64,000 nt of DNA, taken from positions 62,001-126,000 of the forward strand of contig CAJUBZ010000004.1 of assembly GCA_910584795.1 (NCBI GenBank). The letters run 5' to 3'. Below the pieces are notes generated by a model. That model made no database searches. It saw only the letters and a program-made list of their open reading frames with translations, and was not told where the DNA came from. The translations under genes and the position numbers were made by a program. This document shows, in pieces, positions 16,802-24,078 of this stretch (the first letter of the stretch is position 1; each line of letters opens with the position of its first letter). The stretch is from an uncultured Eubacterium sp. GTDB lineage: Bacteria > Bacillota > Clostridia > Lachnospirales > Lachnospiraceae.

Positions 16802-17793
16802 AATTCTGCTCCAAGAGTAGCTGCCATAACTGCCTTAATCGTATGCATTCTGTTTTCTGCCTCATCAAACACAACAGAATGTTCTGATTCAAATACCTCA
16901 TCTGTTACTTCCATGCAGTCAAGCCCAAACTTCTCATAGATTTCTTTTCCAATCTTTGTTTTCAAGTCATGGAATGCCGGCAGACAATGCATAAATACCA
17001 CTTCTGCATTCGCAATATTTATTAAATCCATCGTCACTCTATACGGAAGAAGATCACCGATACGTTCTTCCCATACTTCATCCGGTTCACCCATAGATAC
17101 CCACACATCTGTATAAATTGCATCTGCCTCTTTCGTTGCTGTCATAGGGTCTTCTTCAAATTCAATCACAGCTCCTGTCTCTTTTGCAATCTCTCTGCAC
17201 TGCTTTACTAATTCTTCATCCGGCTGATATTTTTTCGGCGCACAGCCGACAAAATGCATTCCCATTTTTGCACAGCCTACCATTAATGAATTTCCCATAT
17301 TATAACGGGCATCACCCATATATACAAACTTTAATCCTTTTAATGTTCCAAACTTCTCTTTTAATGTTAGAAAATCTGCCAGAATCTGCGTCGGATGAAA
17401 TTCATTAGTGAGACCATTCCAGACCGGAACTCCTGCATGTACAGCAAGTTCTTCGACTAAGTCTTGTCCAAATCCTCTATATTCTATTCCGTCAAACATA
17501 CGTCCTAGGACTCTTGCTGTATCAGCAATGCTCTCTTTCTTCCCAATTTGTGAACCTGATGGATCTAAATATGTAACACCCATACCCAGGTCATGGGCAG
17601 CCACCTCAAAAGAACATCTCGTACGGGTACTGGTTTTCTCGAAAATGACTGCAATATTCTTTCCTCTTAAAACATCTACCAGCTCCCCTGCTTTCTTCTT
17701 TGCCTTGAGCTCTGCAGCAAGATCAATCAATGCTCCAATCTCTTCCGGTGTAAAATCTAATAACTTTAAAAAATGTCTGCCTTTAAAATCCAT
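16798..17793 (-). CDS. argF: Ornithine carbamoyltransferase
   Basis: Makes citrulline from ornithine and carbamoyl phosphate in arginine synthesis (the reverse in the deiminase pathway). The 331-aa protein carries the carbamoyl-phosphate loop STRTR (55-59), the HPTQ motif and the ornithine-binding HCLP motif near residue 270. No other arg or arc genes are nearby, so direction of use cannot be told from context. It is the first gene of an argF-sbcD-sbcC unit with overlapping stops and starts, an unexpected mix of amino-acid synthesis and DNA repair. Confidence 0.95.
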   Translation of the reverse strand: MDFKGRHFLKLLDFTPEEIGALIDLAAELKAKKKAGELVDVLRGKNIAVIFEKTSTRTRCSFEVAAHDLGMGVTYLDPSGSQIGKKESIADTARVLGRMFDGIEYRGFGQDLVEELAVHAGVPVWNGLTNEFHPTQILADFLTLKEKFGTLKGLKFVYMGDARYNMGNSLMVGCAKMGMHFVGCAPKKYQPDEELVKQCREIAKETGAVIEFEEDPMTATKEADAIYTDVWVSMGEPDEVWEERIGDLLPYRVTMDLINIANAEVVFMHCLPAFHDLKTKIGKEIYEKFGLDCMEVTDEVFESEHSVVFDEAENRMHTIKAVMAATLGAEL

Positions 17794-17870
17794 TGTTTCC
17801 TCCTGTATTATCTTAAGAATCTAAGTTATCTTCTTTTGATTCCGTTTTTATTTCTTTTATATACTCTAGT

Positions 17871-17899
17871 ATTTTAATACGGTTTCTTCATTTATTCAA
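17871..17899 (-). promoter_or_regulatory. Putative sigma-A promoter of argF-sbcD-sbcC
   Basis: On the - strand, TTGAAT (17894-17899) and TAAAAT (17871-17876) have a 17-bp spacer, about 80 bp before the argF start. No convincing ArgR box was recognised. Confidence 0.45.
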
Positions 17900-17933
17900 T
17901 ATAGAAAAAAATAGACCTCTGATATATTTCTGC

Positions 17934-17995
17934 AAAACCAGAACAAATACGTAAATTCTATGTCAAATAGTCTTTTCTGTATCTGCTCTGGTTTT
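17934..17995 (-). terminator. Long-loop hairpin after the amidase gene
   Basis: Arms 17934-17950 and 17979-17995 pair at 15 of 17 positions around a 28-nt loop, between the amidase stop and the argF promoter. It lacks a good T-run, so it may be a weak terminator or an mRNA-end stabiliser. Confidence 0.45.
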
Positions 17996-18016
17996 CTAAA
18001 TATAATCAGTCCGGCT

Positions 18017-18757
18017 TTATTTCTCTTTTGTATTTCTCATTTTGATCCACGTTTTTCTTTTCTTTCTTTTTCCGTAACTGATACCATCTACAATTCTTAC
18101 TTTCTCTATAATACACCTTGTTCCTTTTTTTAATTTTCCCATTAATGTGTATTTTCTTGACGGTTTATTTCTCTCTTTTACACCTTTTTTTGTAGTTACC
18201 ACGTCATATGGACAATAACTGTTTACAATTCCCTCTGCGATTGCCTGCCCCATTTTCTTATAATTATATATCTTTACATCATCCGCATCATCAATAAAAC
18301 AGCATTCCACCAGCATAGCAGGAGCTTTCGTTGCATTCAAAAACATTAATTCCGGCCGGTATTTAATTCCACGATTTCGAAATCCTAATCTTGCTATAGA
18401 TTTGCACACTTCCTTTGCAGATTTTATAGGACCCAGTTCCTTACTATATACCAGTACTTCGACTCCTCCTGTCTCTCCATCTCCCTTTTCATCGTTTCTT
18501 CCATTATTAAAATGAATCGAAACATCTAAATCAGCTTTGTGGGCATTACACTTTTTTACAATTTTTTCTAGAATGTCAATTTGACTTTTACCATCATTTA
18601 CAGTACAGTCATATACCTTAAATCCAAACACCCGCAGATATTTTATGACCTGTTTCAATACCTTTCTATTCTCTTTTGACTCTTTTATCAGGCCAACAGC
18701 ACCACTTCCAATCTTTCCATCCGGATTGTGCCCTGCATGTACATTAATTGTCCACAT
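18017..18757 (-). CDS. N-acetylmuramoyl-L-alanine amidase (Amidase_3)
   Basis: Zinc amidase that cuts between muramic acid and the stem peptide. The 246-aa protein opens directly with the catalytic domain: His10 in HAGHNPDG, Glu26 as second ligand and His82 in VSIHFNN, with the general-acid Glu in LVECCFIDD near 150. From about 180 there is a basic, SH3-like tail rich in Lys/Arg. There is no signal peptide and no export domain. Such amidases occur as phage endolysins or as mother-cell or spore enzymes; with a spore-type hydrolase next to it and no phage genes, a sporulation role is more likely. GGAG lies upstream of the ATG. Confidence 0.85.
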   Translation of the reverse strand: MWTINVHAGHNPDGKIGSGAVGLIKESKENRKVLKQVIKYLRVFGFKVYDCTVNDGKSQIDILEKIVKKCNAHKADLDVSIHFNNGRNDEKGDGETGGVEVLVYSKELGPIKSAKEVCKSIARLGFRNRGIKYRPELMFLNATKAPAMLVECCFIDDADDVKIYNYKKMGQAIAEGIVNSYCPYDVVTTKKGVKERNKPSRKYTLMGKLKKGTRCIIEKVRIVDGISYGKRKKRKTWIKMRNTKEK

Positions 18758-18888
18758 ATAGTATTACTCCTTTCAAATTTATACAAAATCAAAGTTACTA
18801 TAAAATATGCAAAATCATTGATATTGTTATTTTGTCAGAAGCCCATGTAAATTCATTCCGGATGATTTCCTGTTTCAGTCTATATATT

Positions 18889-20034
18889 TTATACAATCAT
18901 TTTTACGACATCAAAATTATAATCCACCAACAGCCAGTTGCTGCGGAATAACTGCATAATCTGCCAATAAGATGCACCTCTCAAATTATACTCATATATT
19001 AATTCTAGTTTTGCGCTGATACTTCTTGGATCCTCAAACCAGACTTCATGTTCTACCCCATTATCTGTATAACGAAAATACGGACTCATTGCCACCTCAT
19101 CAAACTGTATCTCTGCTCCTTTGCTAATCGCCAGCTGGACTGCCTCTATATTTCCCAATGTTTTTGCTTTTGTAACTCCTTTCTCATAAGGAAGCGGCCA
19201 GTCATATCCATAATTTGGAATTCCCATATTAATTTTTGTTGATTCAATTTCTGTTACTGCATAATCTAACACCTGGCGTACTTTATTAATGGGTGCGACA
19301 GCCATATTCGGTCCATAAGTATAGCCCCACTCATAGGTCATTACTAAAACACTATTAGCAATCGCCCCCAACGCTGCATAATTCTTACCCTCATATAACA
19401 GACCCGGCTGGTCAGCACTCACTTTTGGAGCAAGGTCCACTGACACAGAATAGCCATTTGCATTCATCGTTTCCGTAACACTTCTCACAAACTCTACAAA
19501 AGTATCTCTATCCTGTGCTTTTATATATTCAAAATCAATATCTACTCCTAAAAATCCTTTCTCCTGCATTGTCTGAAGCAATTCCCCAATCAAAGTATTT
19601 ACTGCATCAGGATTATTAATGACTGCTGAGATTAATTCATTACTAAACTTACCGGACGCATCAAAGGGAGTCAGTGTCAATATCGGTTCCGCCCTGTTTC
19701 TCAATGATGCCTCTATCATAAAATTATCATCTAAAGCCGGTGAAATCAGATTCCCCTCTCTTGTAAAACCATATGAAAAAACTGCCAGTTCTGACAACGA
19801 TGCTAATGTCTGCTCTAAAACATATTGACTGATAAAAGGATATGCGAACCCTCTGAAATATGCACTCTTTCTATTTTCTCTGATTCCTCCATCATCTATT
19901 AATAAAGCCTGCCCCACTGCCAGTCTGTAAGGGGCTACCAGCTGATTATCATAAATCAACGACTCCACACTGACACCAAATTGTTCTGCGATTTTATCTA
20001 CATTATCTCCTGCTGTTACTACATAAATCTGCAT
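18889..20034 (-). CDS. LysM-GH18 glycoside hydrolase, spore YaaH/SleL-like
   Basis: Probable spore peptidoglycan hydrolase. YaaH/SleL enzymes bind cortex or coat through LysM and cleave muramic-lactam-containing cortex glycan. The 381-aa protein has one LysM (about 2-47) and a GH18 barrel with DIDFE, catalytic Glu169 in this numbering. No signal peptide is present, as expected for mother-cell coat proteins. Only one LysM is seen, where B. subtilis YaaH has two. Start: the ATG at 20034 is chosen over the GTG at 20049 because AGGTG lies 6 nt before it. That site is inside the 3' arm of an intrinsic terminator whose T-run abuts the ATG. Confidence 0.85.
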   Translation of the reverse strand: MQIYVVTAGDNVDKIAEQFGVSVESLIYDNQLVAPYRLAVGQALLIDDGGIRENRKSAYFRGFAYPFISQYVLEQTLASLSELAVFSYGFTREGNLISPALDDNFMIEASLRNRAEPILTLTPFDASGKFSNELISAVINNPDAVNTLIGELLQTMQEKGFLGVDIDFEYIKAQDRDTFVEFVRSVTETMNANGYSVSVDLAPKVSADQPGLLYEGKNYAALGAIANSVLVMTYEWGYTYGPNMAVAPINKVRQVLDYAVTEIESTKINMGIPNYGYDWPLPYEKGVTKAKTLGNIEAVQLAISKGAEIQFDEVAMSPYFRYTDNGVEHEVWFEDPRSISAKLELIYEYNLRGASYWQIMQLFRSNWLLVDYNFDVVKMIV

Positions 20035-20074
20035 AAAAAACACCTGCACATATTTATTTAAATATATGCAGGTG
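20035..20074 (-). terminator. Intrinsic terminator overlapping the RBS of the LysM-GH18 gene
   Basis: On the - strand, a 16-bp stem with one mismatch (20059-20074 with 20041-20056, loop AA) is followed by TTTTTT (20035-20040), then directly by the ATG at 20034. It ends the CofE-like transcript. The AGGTG ribosome binding site of the next gene is part of the stem. A CATATATT sequence in the first arm resembles the -10 of sigma-K or sigma-E promoters, but no matching -35 was found. Confidence 0.8.
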
Positions 20075-20106
20075 CATTATTAATTAGAAAAAATCTAACT
20101 TCACAT

Positions 20107-20916
20107 TTAACTTTTTGTAATATCTTTCGGCTTTTTGGGTGTATATGGCTGTGGTGTTTTTCCTGTAATATCCCTTATAATGATAAATGGAGTAAGTTCA
20201 TCATCCTGACCCGCCGGATTATCCGCAATATAATCTGCCAGTCTCTCATCTGTAATTTCTTCTAACACCTCTGCTTTTCCTAATATGCAGGCACTGATAT
20301 CATTGGCATCCACTATCATTGCCGGTATTCCACATTTTTCATATATCTGGTTACATACTTTGTTAGGCTCCTTAGGCATAAGTACTGCCATATTATGATA
20401 TTGTTCAAAAGCGGAATGGCTGTAAAATCCATCTATTCCAGATGTTTCTTCACCCAAAATCTTATAAAAAACCCCTCTTTTTCCAATTACTTTTCCAATC
20501 AGTCCCACAGCTCCTGCTAGAAGAATTTTCCCCCAGCCATTCATATCAACCATCAACTGTAACTTATACGGTTCCGTAATTCCTATTCCGCTCACTGTCT
20601 TTTTTCCAAACCGGCTGATTAATTTTGTAAATCGGGATACATGAACATCTTTCATTTTTTTAATATTTCCCTGACATATGGAAATAACTTTCTCACTAAT
20701 ACTTAATATGTCTCCATTTTCTATAAAAGGCATAACATATTGTCTGATTAATTCAATATAATCCTCATAAACATCGATAAAATGTGTCTTTATTCCATAA
20801 CGCTCATATACTCTTCCATTTACTTTTACTGTTCCACGGACATAATACTCAATCTGTCCCTTTTTATGATAATTCTCCTGTTCATTTAAATTTCCTTCAT
20901 AAAAATATTTTGCCAT
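20107..20916 (-). CDS. CofE-like (F420-0:gamma-glutamyl ligase domain) protein
   Basis: The 269-aa protein matches the CofE-type ligase fold found in many Firmicutes that do not make coenzyme F420. Family-like stretches are the N-terminal YYVRGTVKVNGRVYERYGIKTH, the GVFYKILGEE region and the ACILGKAEVLEEIT segment near the C-terminus. No other F420 synthesis gene is in the window, so the substrate is probably something else that receives glutamate or another amino acid. It ends in a charged Pro/Lys tail. The start has AAGGAG 8 nt upstream; an 8-bp hairpin stands just before that site. Confidence 0.7.
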   Translation of the reverse strand: MAKYFYEGNLNEQENYHKKGQIEYYVRGTVKVNGRVYERYGIKTHFIDVYEDYIELIRQYVMPFIENGDILSISEKVISICQGNIKKMKDVHVSRFTKLISRFGKKTVSGIGITEPYKLQLMVDMNGWGKILLAGAVGLIGKVIGKRGVFYKILGEETSGIDGFYSHSAFEQYHNMAVLMPKEPNKVCNQIYEKCGIPAMIVDANDISACILGKAEVLEEITDERLADYIADNPAGQDDELTPFIIIRDITGKTPQPYTPKKPKDITKS

Positions 20917-20929
20917 GACCCATACTCCT

Positions 20930-20968
20930 TATGCTCTTATAAAACTTTTTTATTTCATACAGAGCATA
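20930..20968 (-). other. Leader hairpin before the CofE-like gene
   Basis: TATGCTCT (20930-20937) and AGAGCATA (20961-20968) form an 8-bp perfect stem with a 23-nt loop ending next to the AAGGAG site on the - strand. It may affect translation initiation. No known riboswitch consensus was recognised. Confidence 0.35.
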
Positions 20969-21040
20969 TCCGGAAGATGTCATCGGCTTTCGGTGAAATT
21001 GTGTTATATTTGTAAATTTTTCTCTGATACTGTAAAATAA

Positions 21041-21793
21041 TTAAATTTCCGGCACCAGATGTAACGCCATCACTCCATCAAAGTAGTCTTTTCTCCTTTT
21101 TGTTGAAATCTGAATACTTCCTATTTCAAGAACCGCATATAAATCTCCATTAACGATTTCTTCATACATTCCACCTTCTGTATAAATGCAAGTATTGCTT
21201 TGCATATTTAATGACCTTACGTATTCTGCTAATATTTTTTCAGGATTTTTATAGCTTGACTTTAATTGGTTATTATAAGAATAAACTTCAATTCCCAGCA
21301 ACTGACCTGTAACACTATGGATGCTCATCTGTATCATCAGATTGTTTTTTTCTAATTTAACCTTCCAAAAGCCGTATAAAATGCTTGATAATTTATTAAT
21401 TCCCGCCGGATCATTTGTACACAAATTTGCACTGACTTTTTTATAAGTTTGAATTTTTATAGAAAATAATTTTTGAGCCCATTCTTTTCCTTTAGTAATT
21501 GCCCGATTCATTGATAACTGCCCTTTTACCGGTTCATGAGGCCTCATATTTTTTTTATTTTCCATACTATGCACTACTTCAACCAGTTCATCTTCTGTTA
21601 AAAATTTTTTATTTGATTTTTCTTTTTCACTATTTGAACGAAATATCGTTTCCTTACTATTTAACTTTTCATTTAGGAGTCTTGCACTCTGGGTGTTTAA
21701 TCTTTGCTGCATAATAAATAATCCCCCTACTGATACCAACAAAGTAATTATAAAAACCAATATTATAGAAATCTTATTTTTCATCCTTTTCAC
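21041..21793 (-). CDS. Membrane-anchored protein of a two-component operon
   Basis: Not recognised with certainty. The 250-aa protein has one N-terminal membrane segment (about 9-28), a charged linker (30-100) and an extracytoplasmic alpha/beta domain. Its layout (strands with VKLEKNNLMIQMSIHSVTGQLLGIEVY) recalls PepSY-type domains and the YycI-type accessory proteins of Firmicutes kinases. It overlaps the histidine kinase gene by 20 bp and is last in the regulator-kinase operon. A role as an inhibitor or modulator of that kinase is inferred from this position only. Confidence 0.55.
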   Translation of the reverse strand: MKRMKNKISIILVFIITLLVSVGGLFIMQQRLNTQSARLLNEKLNSKETIFRSNSEKEKSNKKFLTEDELVEVVHSMENKKNMRPHEPVKGQLSMNRAITKGKEWAQKLFSIKIQTYKKVSANLCTNDPAGINKLSSILYGFWKVKLEKNNLMIQMSIHSVTGQLLGIEVYSYNNQLKSSYKNPEKILAEYVRSLNMQSNTCIYTEGGMYEEIVNGDLYAVLEIGSIQISTKRRKDYFDGVMALHLVPEI

Positions 21794-23183
21794 CGCCTTT
21801 CTGGCACATTAAAAAGAAGCTGACTCTGCATCCTTTTCCTCTTTCACTTTCAAAATGCAACTGACTGCCATGTATCTCCCCAATTTTCGCTGCCAGTGCC
21901 AGCCCCAGCCCTGCTCCATGTTTCCTTCTCGAACGTGACTTATCTACCATATAAAAAGGTTCTGTAATTTTGGCCAATTCTTCTTTTACCATTCCTGTTC
22001 CATTATCCTCGATAGAAATTTCATAGCGTTCTTCCCTGATTGTTCCTGACACCTTTATGAAATCTGCATCTGCTTTTATCGCATTATCAATCAGATTAAA
22101 CAATAACATCTTTAATAAATCATACTCTGCCTTGATATATGCGTTTTCTATTTTCGTGTCAATTATAACGTTATTTTTCTTTAAAACAGGCTGCAGACTT
22201 TTTAAAATTTCTCTGATCACCTCTCCTGCCCTCATATCCCAGAGCAAAAATTTTTGTTTATTTAAAATTGTCAAATCCATAAGTTTATGTGATAAAGCTT
22301 CTAAATGCATTCCTTCATTCCATATAAACCATGCTGCCTCTTTTATTTCTTTTCTGGACATATCACGTTGGTATATCCTGTCCGCATATCCAATGACTGA
22401 TGTTAATGGCGTTTTCAATTCATGAGCAAAATTTTCGACAAACTCTTCTTTCCGCTTGGACTGCTCAGACAGTTCCTTTATCCTGTCTTCCACTGCCTTT
22501 GCCATCACATTAAAGCTCCTCGATAATTTTCCTATTTCATCATTTCCTCTTATATGAATTCTTTCACTATAAGAGCCTCCTGCCATTCTGTTTGCAGCCT
22601 CTGTTATTTTTTTCAAAGGTACTGTCACAATAACAGATAAAATAAATAAAAGTATCACACCAATTCCAAGAGTGATACCATAAATTTTATAAAACTGTTT
22701 TTGTAAACTTTTCTGTTGTTCCAAAACTCCTGAGATATCCGTTTTCGTGATAAAGTAGCATCTATGATTTTGATCTATCATACTTCCTACGAACAGATAA
22801 TAACGATCTTCTTCCTGATAATATTTATAGTTTTGTGTGTTGTCAGATAACTCTTTTATAAAAGATTGATTCATGTTTTGTATATCTGAATATAAAACTT
22901 TTTTTTCCTCTGAATAAAATGCTGAGACTGCCTCAACATCCTCTAACAATCTTTGTAATGTACTTTTTCTATTTTTTTGCAATAATTCTTCGTACAAATT
23001 CTCATCAGAAAGTAAACGGGTCTGAATTGTAAATTTATCATATTGATACTGACTGATAACCAGATTTTTTTCCTTTTCCAGATTTTCTTCAAAAGAATAA
23101 TTCATAAAATAATAACCGGAAAATAAAAATGTCATACTAAGTACAATCGTTCCACACAGAAATATTTTTGCAAAAAATCGCAT
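21774..23183 (-). CDS. Sensor histidine kinase (HAMP, HisKA, HATPase)
   Basis: Membrane sensor that phosphorylates the adjacent response regulator. The 469-aa protein has a membrane segment near 5-28, an extracytoplasmic sensor region (about 30-160), a second segment (about 165-187), HAMP (about 188-240), the phosphoacceptor His254 in FAHELKTPLT, and an HATPase domain with IEDNGTGM and GAGLGLALA. The start at 23183 is chosen because TGGAGG lies just upstream and inside the first codons of the longer form (ATG at 23207). The signal is unknown; sensor and accessory protein suggest the cell envelope. Confidence 0.92.
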   Translation of the reverse strand: MRFFAKIFLCGTIVLSMTFLFSGYYFMNYSFEENLEKEKNLVISQYQYDKFTIQTRLLSDENLYEELLQKNRKSTLQRLLEDVEAVSAFYSEEKKVLYSDIQNMNQSFIKELSDNTQNYKYYQEEDRYYLFVGSMIDQNHRCYFITKTDISGVLEQQKSLQKQFYKIYGITLGIGVILLFILSVIVTVPLKKITEAANRMAGGSYSERIHIRGNDEIGKLSRSFNVMAKAVEDRIKELSEQSKRKEEFVENFAHELKTPLTSVIGYADRIYQRDMSRKEIKEAAWFIWNEGMHLEALSHKLMDLTILNKQKFLLWDMRAGEVIREILKSLQPVLKKNNVIIDTKIENAYIKAEYDLLKMLLFNLIDNAIKADADFIKVSGTIREERYEISIEDNGTGMVKEELAKITEPFYMVDKSRSRRKHGAGLGLALAAKIGEIHGSQLHFESERGKGCRVSFFLMCQKGGEKDEK

Positions 23184-23184
23184 G

Positions 23185-23838
23185 TTAATCCTCCAATCTA
23201 TAACCAATACGAAATACCGTCTTTATTTTATCATCCCAGTGAAGTTTTCTTCTAATTCGCTGAATATGTGAATCTAAGGTTCTGGTTTCTCCTGTAAACG
23301 GCTCATTCCAGACCTTCTCATAAAGCTGCTCTCTATATAATGCTATATTTTTGTTTCTAACCAATTCTAAAAGCAAATCAAACTCTTTCATTGTAAATTC
23401 TAAAGTCTTTCCATTTTGAAATACCTGCCTTGAAGCCATATCGATATTTACATCTCCAATAGCTATCTGTTTTGCACCTTTGTCATATCTGCGTAAAACA
23501 ACCTCAACTCTTGCCAACAATTCTCCTACTTGAAAAGGCTTAACAATATAATCCTCTGCACCTAATTTTAATCCTTTAATCTTATCCTCAAGACTTCCCT
23601 TTGCTGTAATGAATATAACCGGTGTATTTGTTGGTTTTAGATACTCAAGCAACTCATATCCATGTACTTTAGGAAGCATAATGTCAAGAAGAACTAAATC
23701 AAATTTTTCTTTCTCAATATAATCTGATCCCTGTGCTCCATCAAACGCACATTTGCAATGATATCCTTCATCTGTCAGGCTTTTATAAATTAAATTTGCA
23801 ACGGCATCATCATCCTCAACAATTAATATCTTTACCAT
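23185..23838 (-). CDS. OmpR-family response regulator
   Basis: DNA-binding partner of the adjacent kinase. The 217-aa protein has a receiver domain with the acidic pocket Asp9-Asp10, phosphoacceptor Asp52 in LVLLDIMLP, Thr in VIFITAKG and Lys in IVKPF. A winged-helix domain with TRTLDSHIQRIRRKL follows. It ends 2 bp before the kinase start. The palindromes around its promoter suggest autoregulation. Confidence 0.93.
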   Translation of the reverse strand: MVKILIVEDDDAVANLIYKSLTDEGYHCKCAFDGAQGSDYIEKEKFDLVLLDIMLPKVHGYELLEYLKPTNTPVIFITAKGSLEDKIKGLKLGAEDYIVKPFQVGELLARVEVVLRRYDKGAKQIAIGDVNIDMASRQVFQNGKTLEFTMKEFDLLLELVRNKNIALYREQLYEKVWNEPFTGETRTLDSHIQRIRRKLHWDDKIKTVFRIGYRLED

Positions 23839-23850
23839 GTATATTTCTCC

Positions 23851-23902
23851 TCAATATTCTTAAATGTGTATAATTTAACACATAGATGTGTCTAAATTGT
23901 AT
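23851..23902 (-). promoter_or_regulatory. Response-regulator promoter region with ACACAT palindrome
   Basis: ACACAT-AG-ATGTGT (23878-23891) is a perfect palindrome. On the - strand it lies between a TAGACA -35-like hexamer and a TATAC -10-like sequence, and a further ACACAT copy stands just downstream. This is the position of an operator, possibly for the encoded regulator. Confidence 0.4.
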
Positions 23903-23973
23903 TATTGACTATTGATGTTAGTCTGCATAAATTTTTATGAGAAGGTATAGAATGCTTTCACTCTACCTTTTAG

Positions 23974-24020
23974 AAAAAAGTAAGATAGGGAATGACTCAC
24001 ATGATTCATTCCCTATCTTA
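23974..24020 (-). terminator. Intrinsic terminator of hppA
   Basis: Perfect 15-bp arms (23981-23995, 24006-24020), 10-nt loop, then TTTTTT on the - strand (23974-23979). It separates hppA from the two-component operon. Confidence 0.88.
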
Positions 24021-24078
24021 TTCAAAACTGGCTGTATCCCAACAGTCCATTACTATATATTCTTTTTTCAAAAGCTTC

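Noticed and set aside
18017..18757. Amidase as a prophage endolysin
   Set aside because: No holin, tail, capsid or integrase genes nearby; the neighbours are spore-related.
20969..21040. Possible riboswitch in the gap before the CofE-like gene (imperfect CCGAAAG/CTTCCGG pairing)
   Set aside because: Only one short imperfect stem and no match to a known aptamer core.
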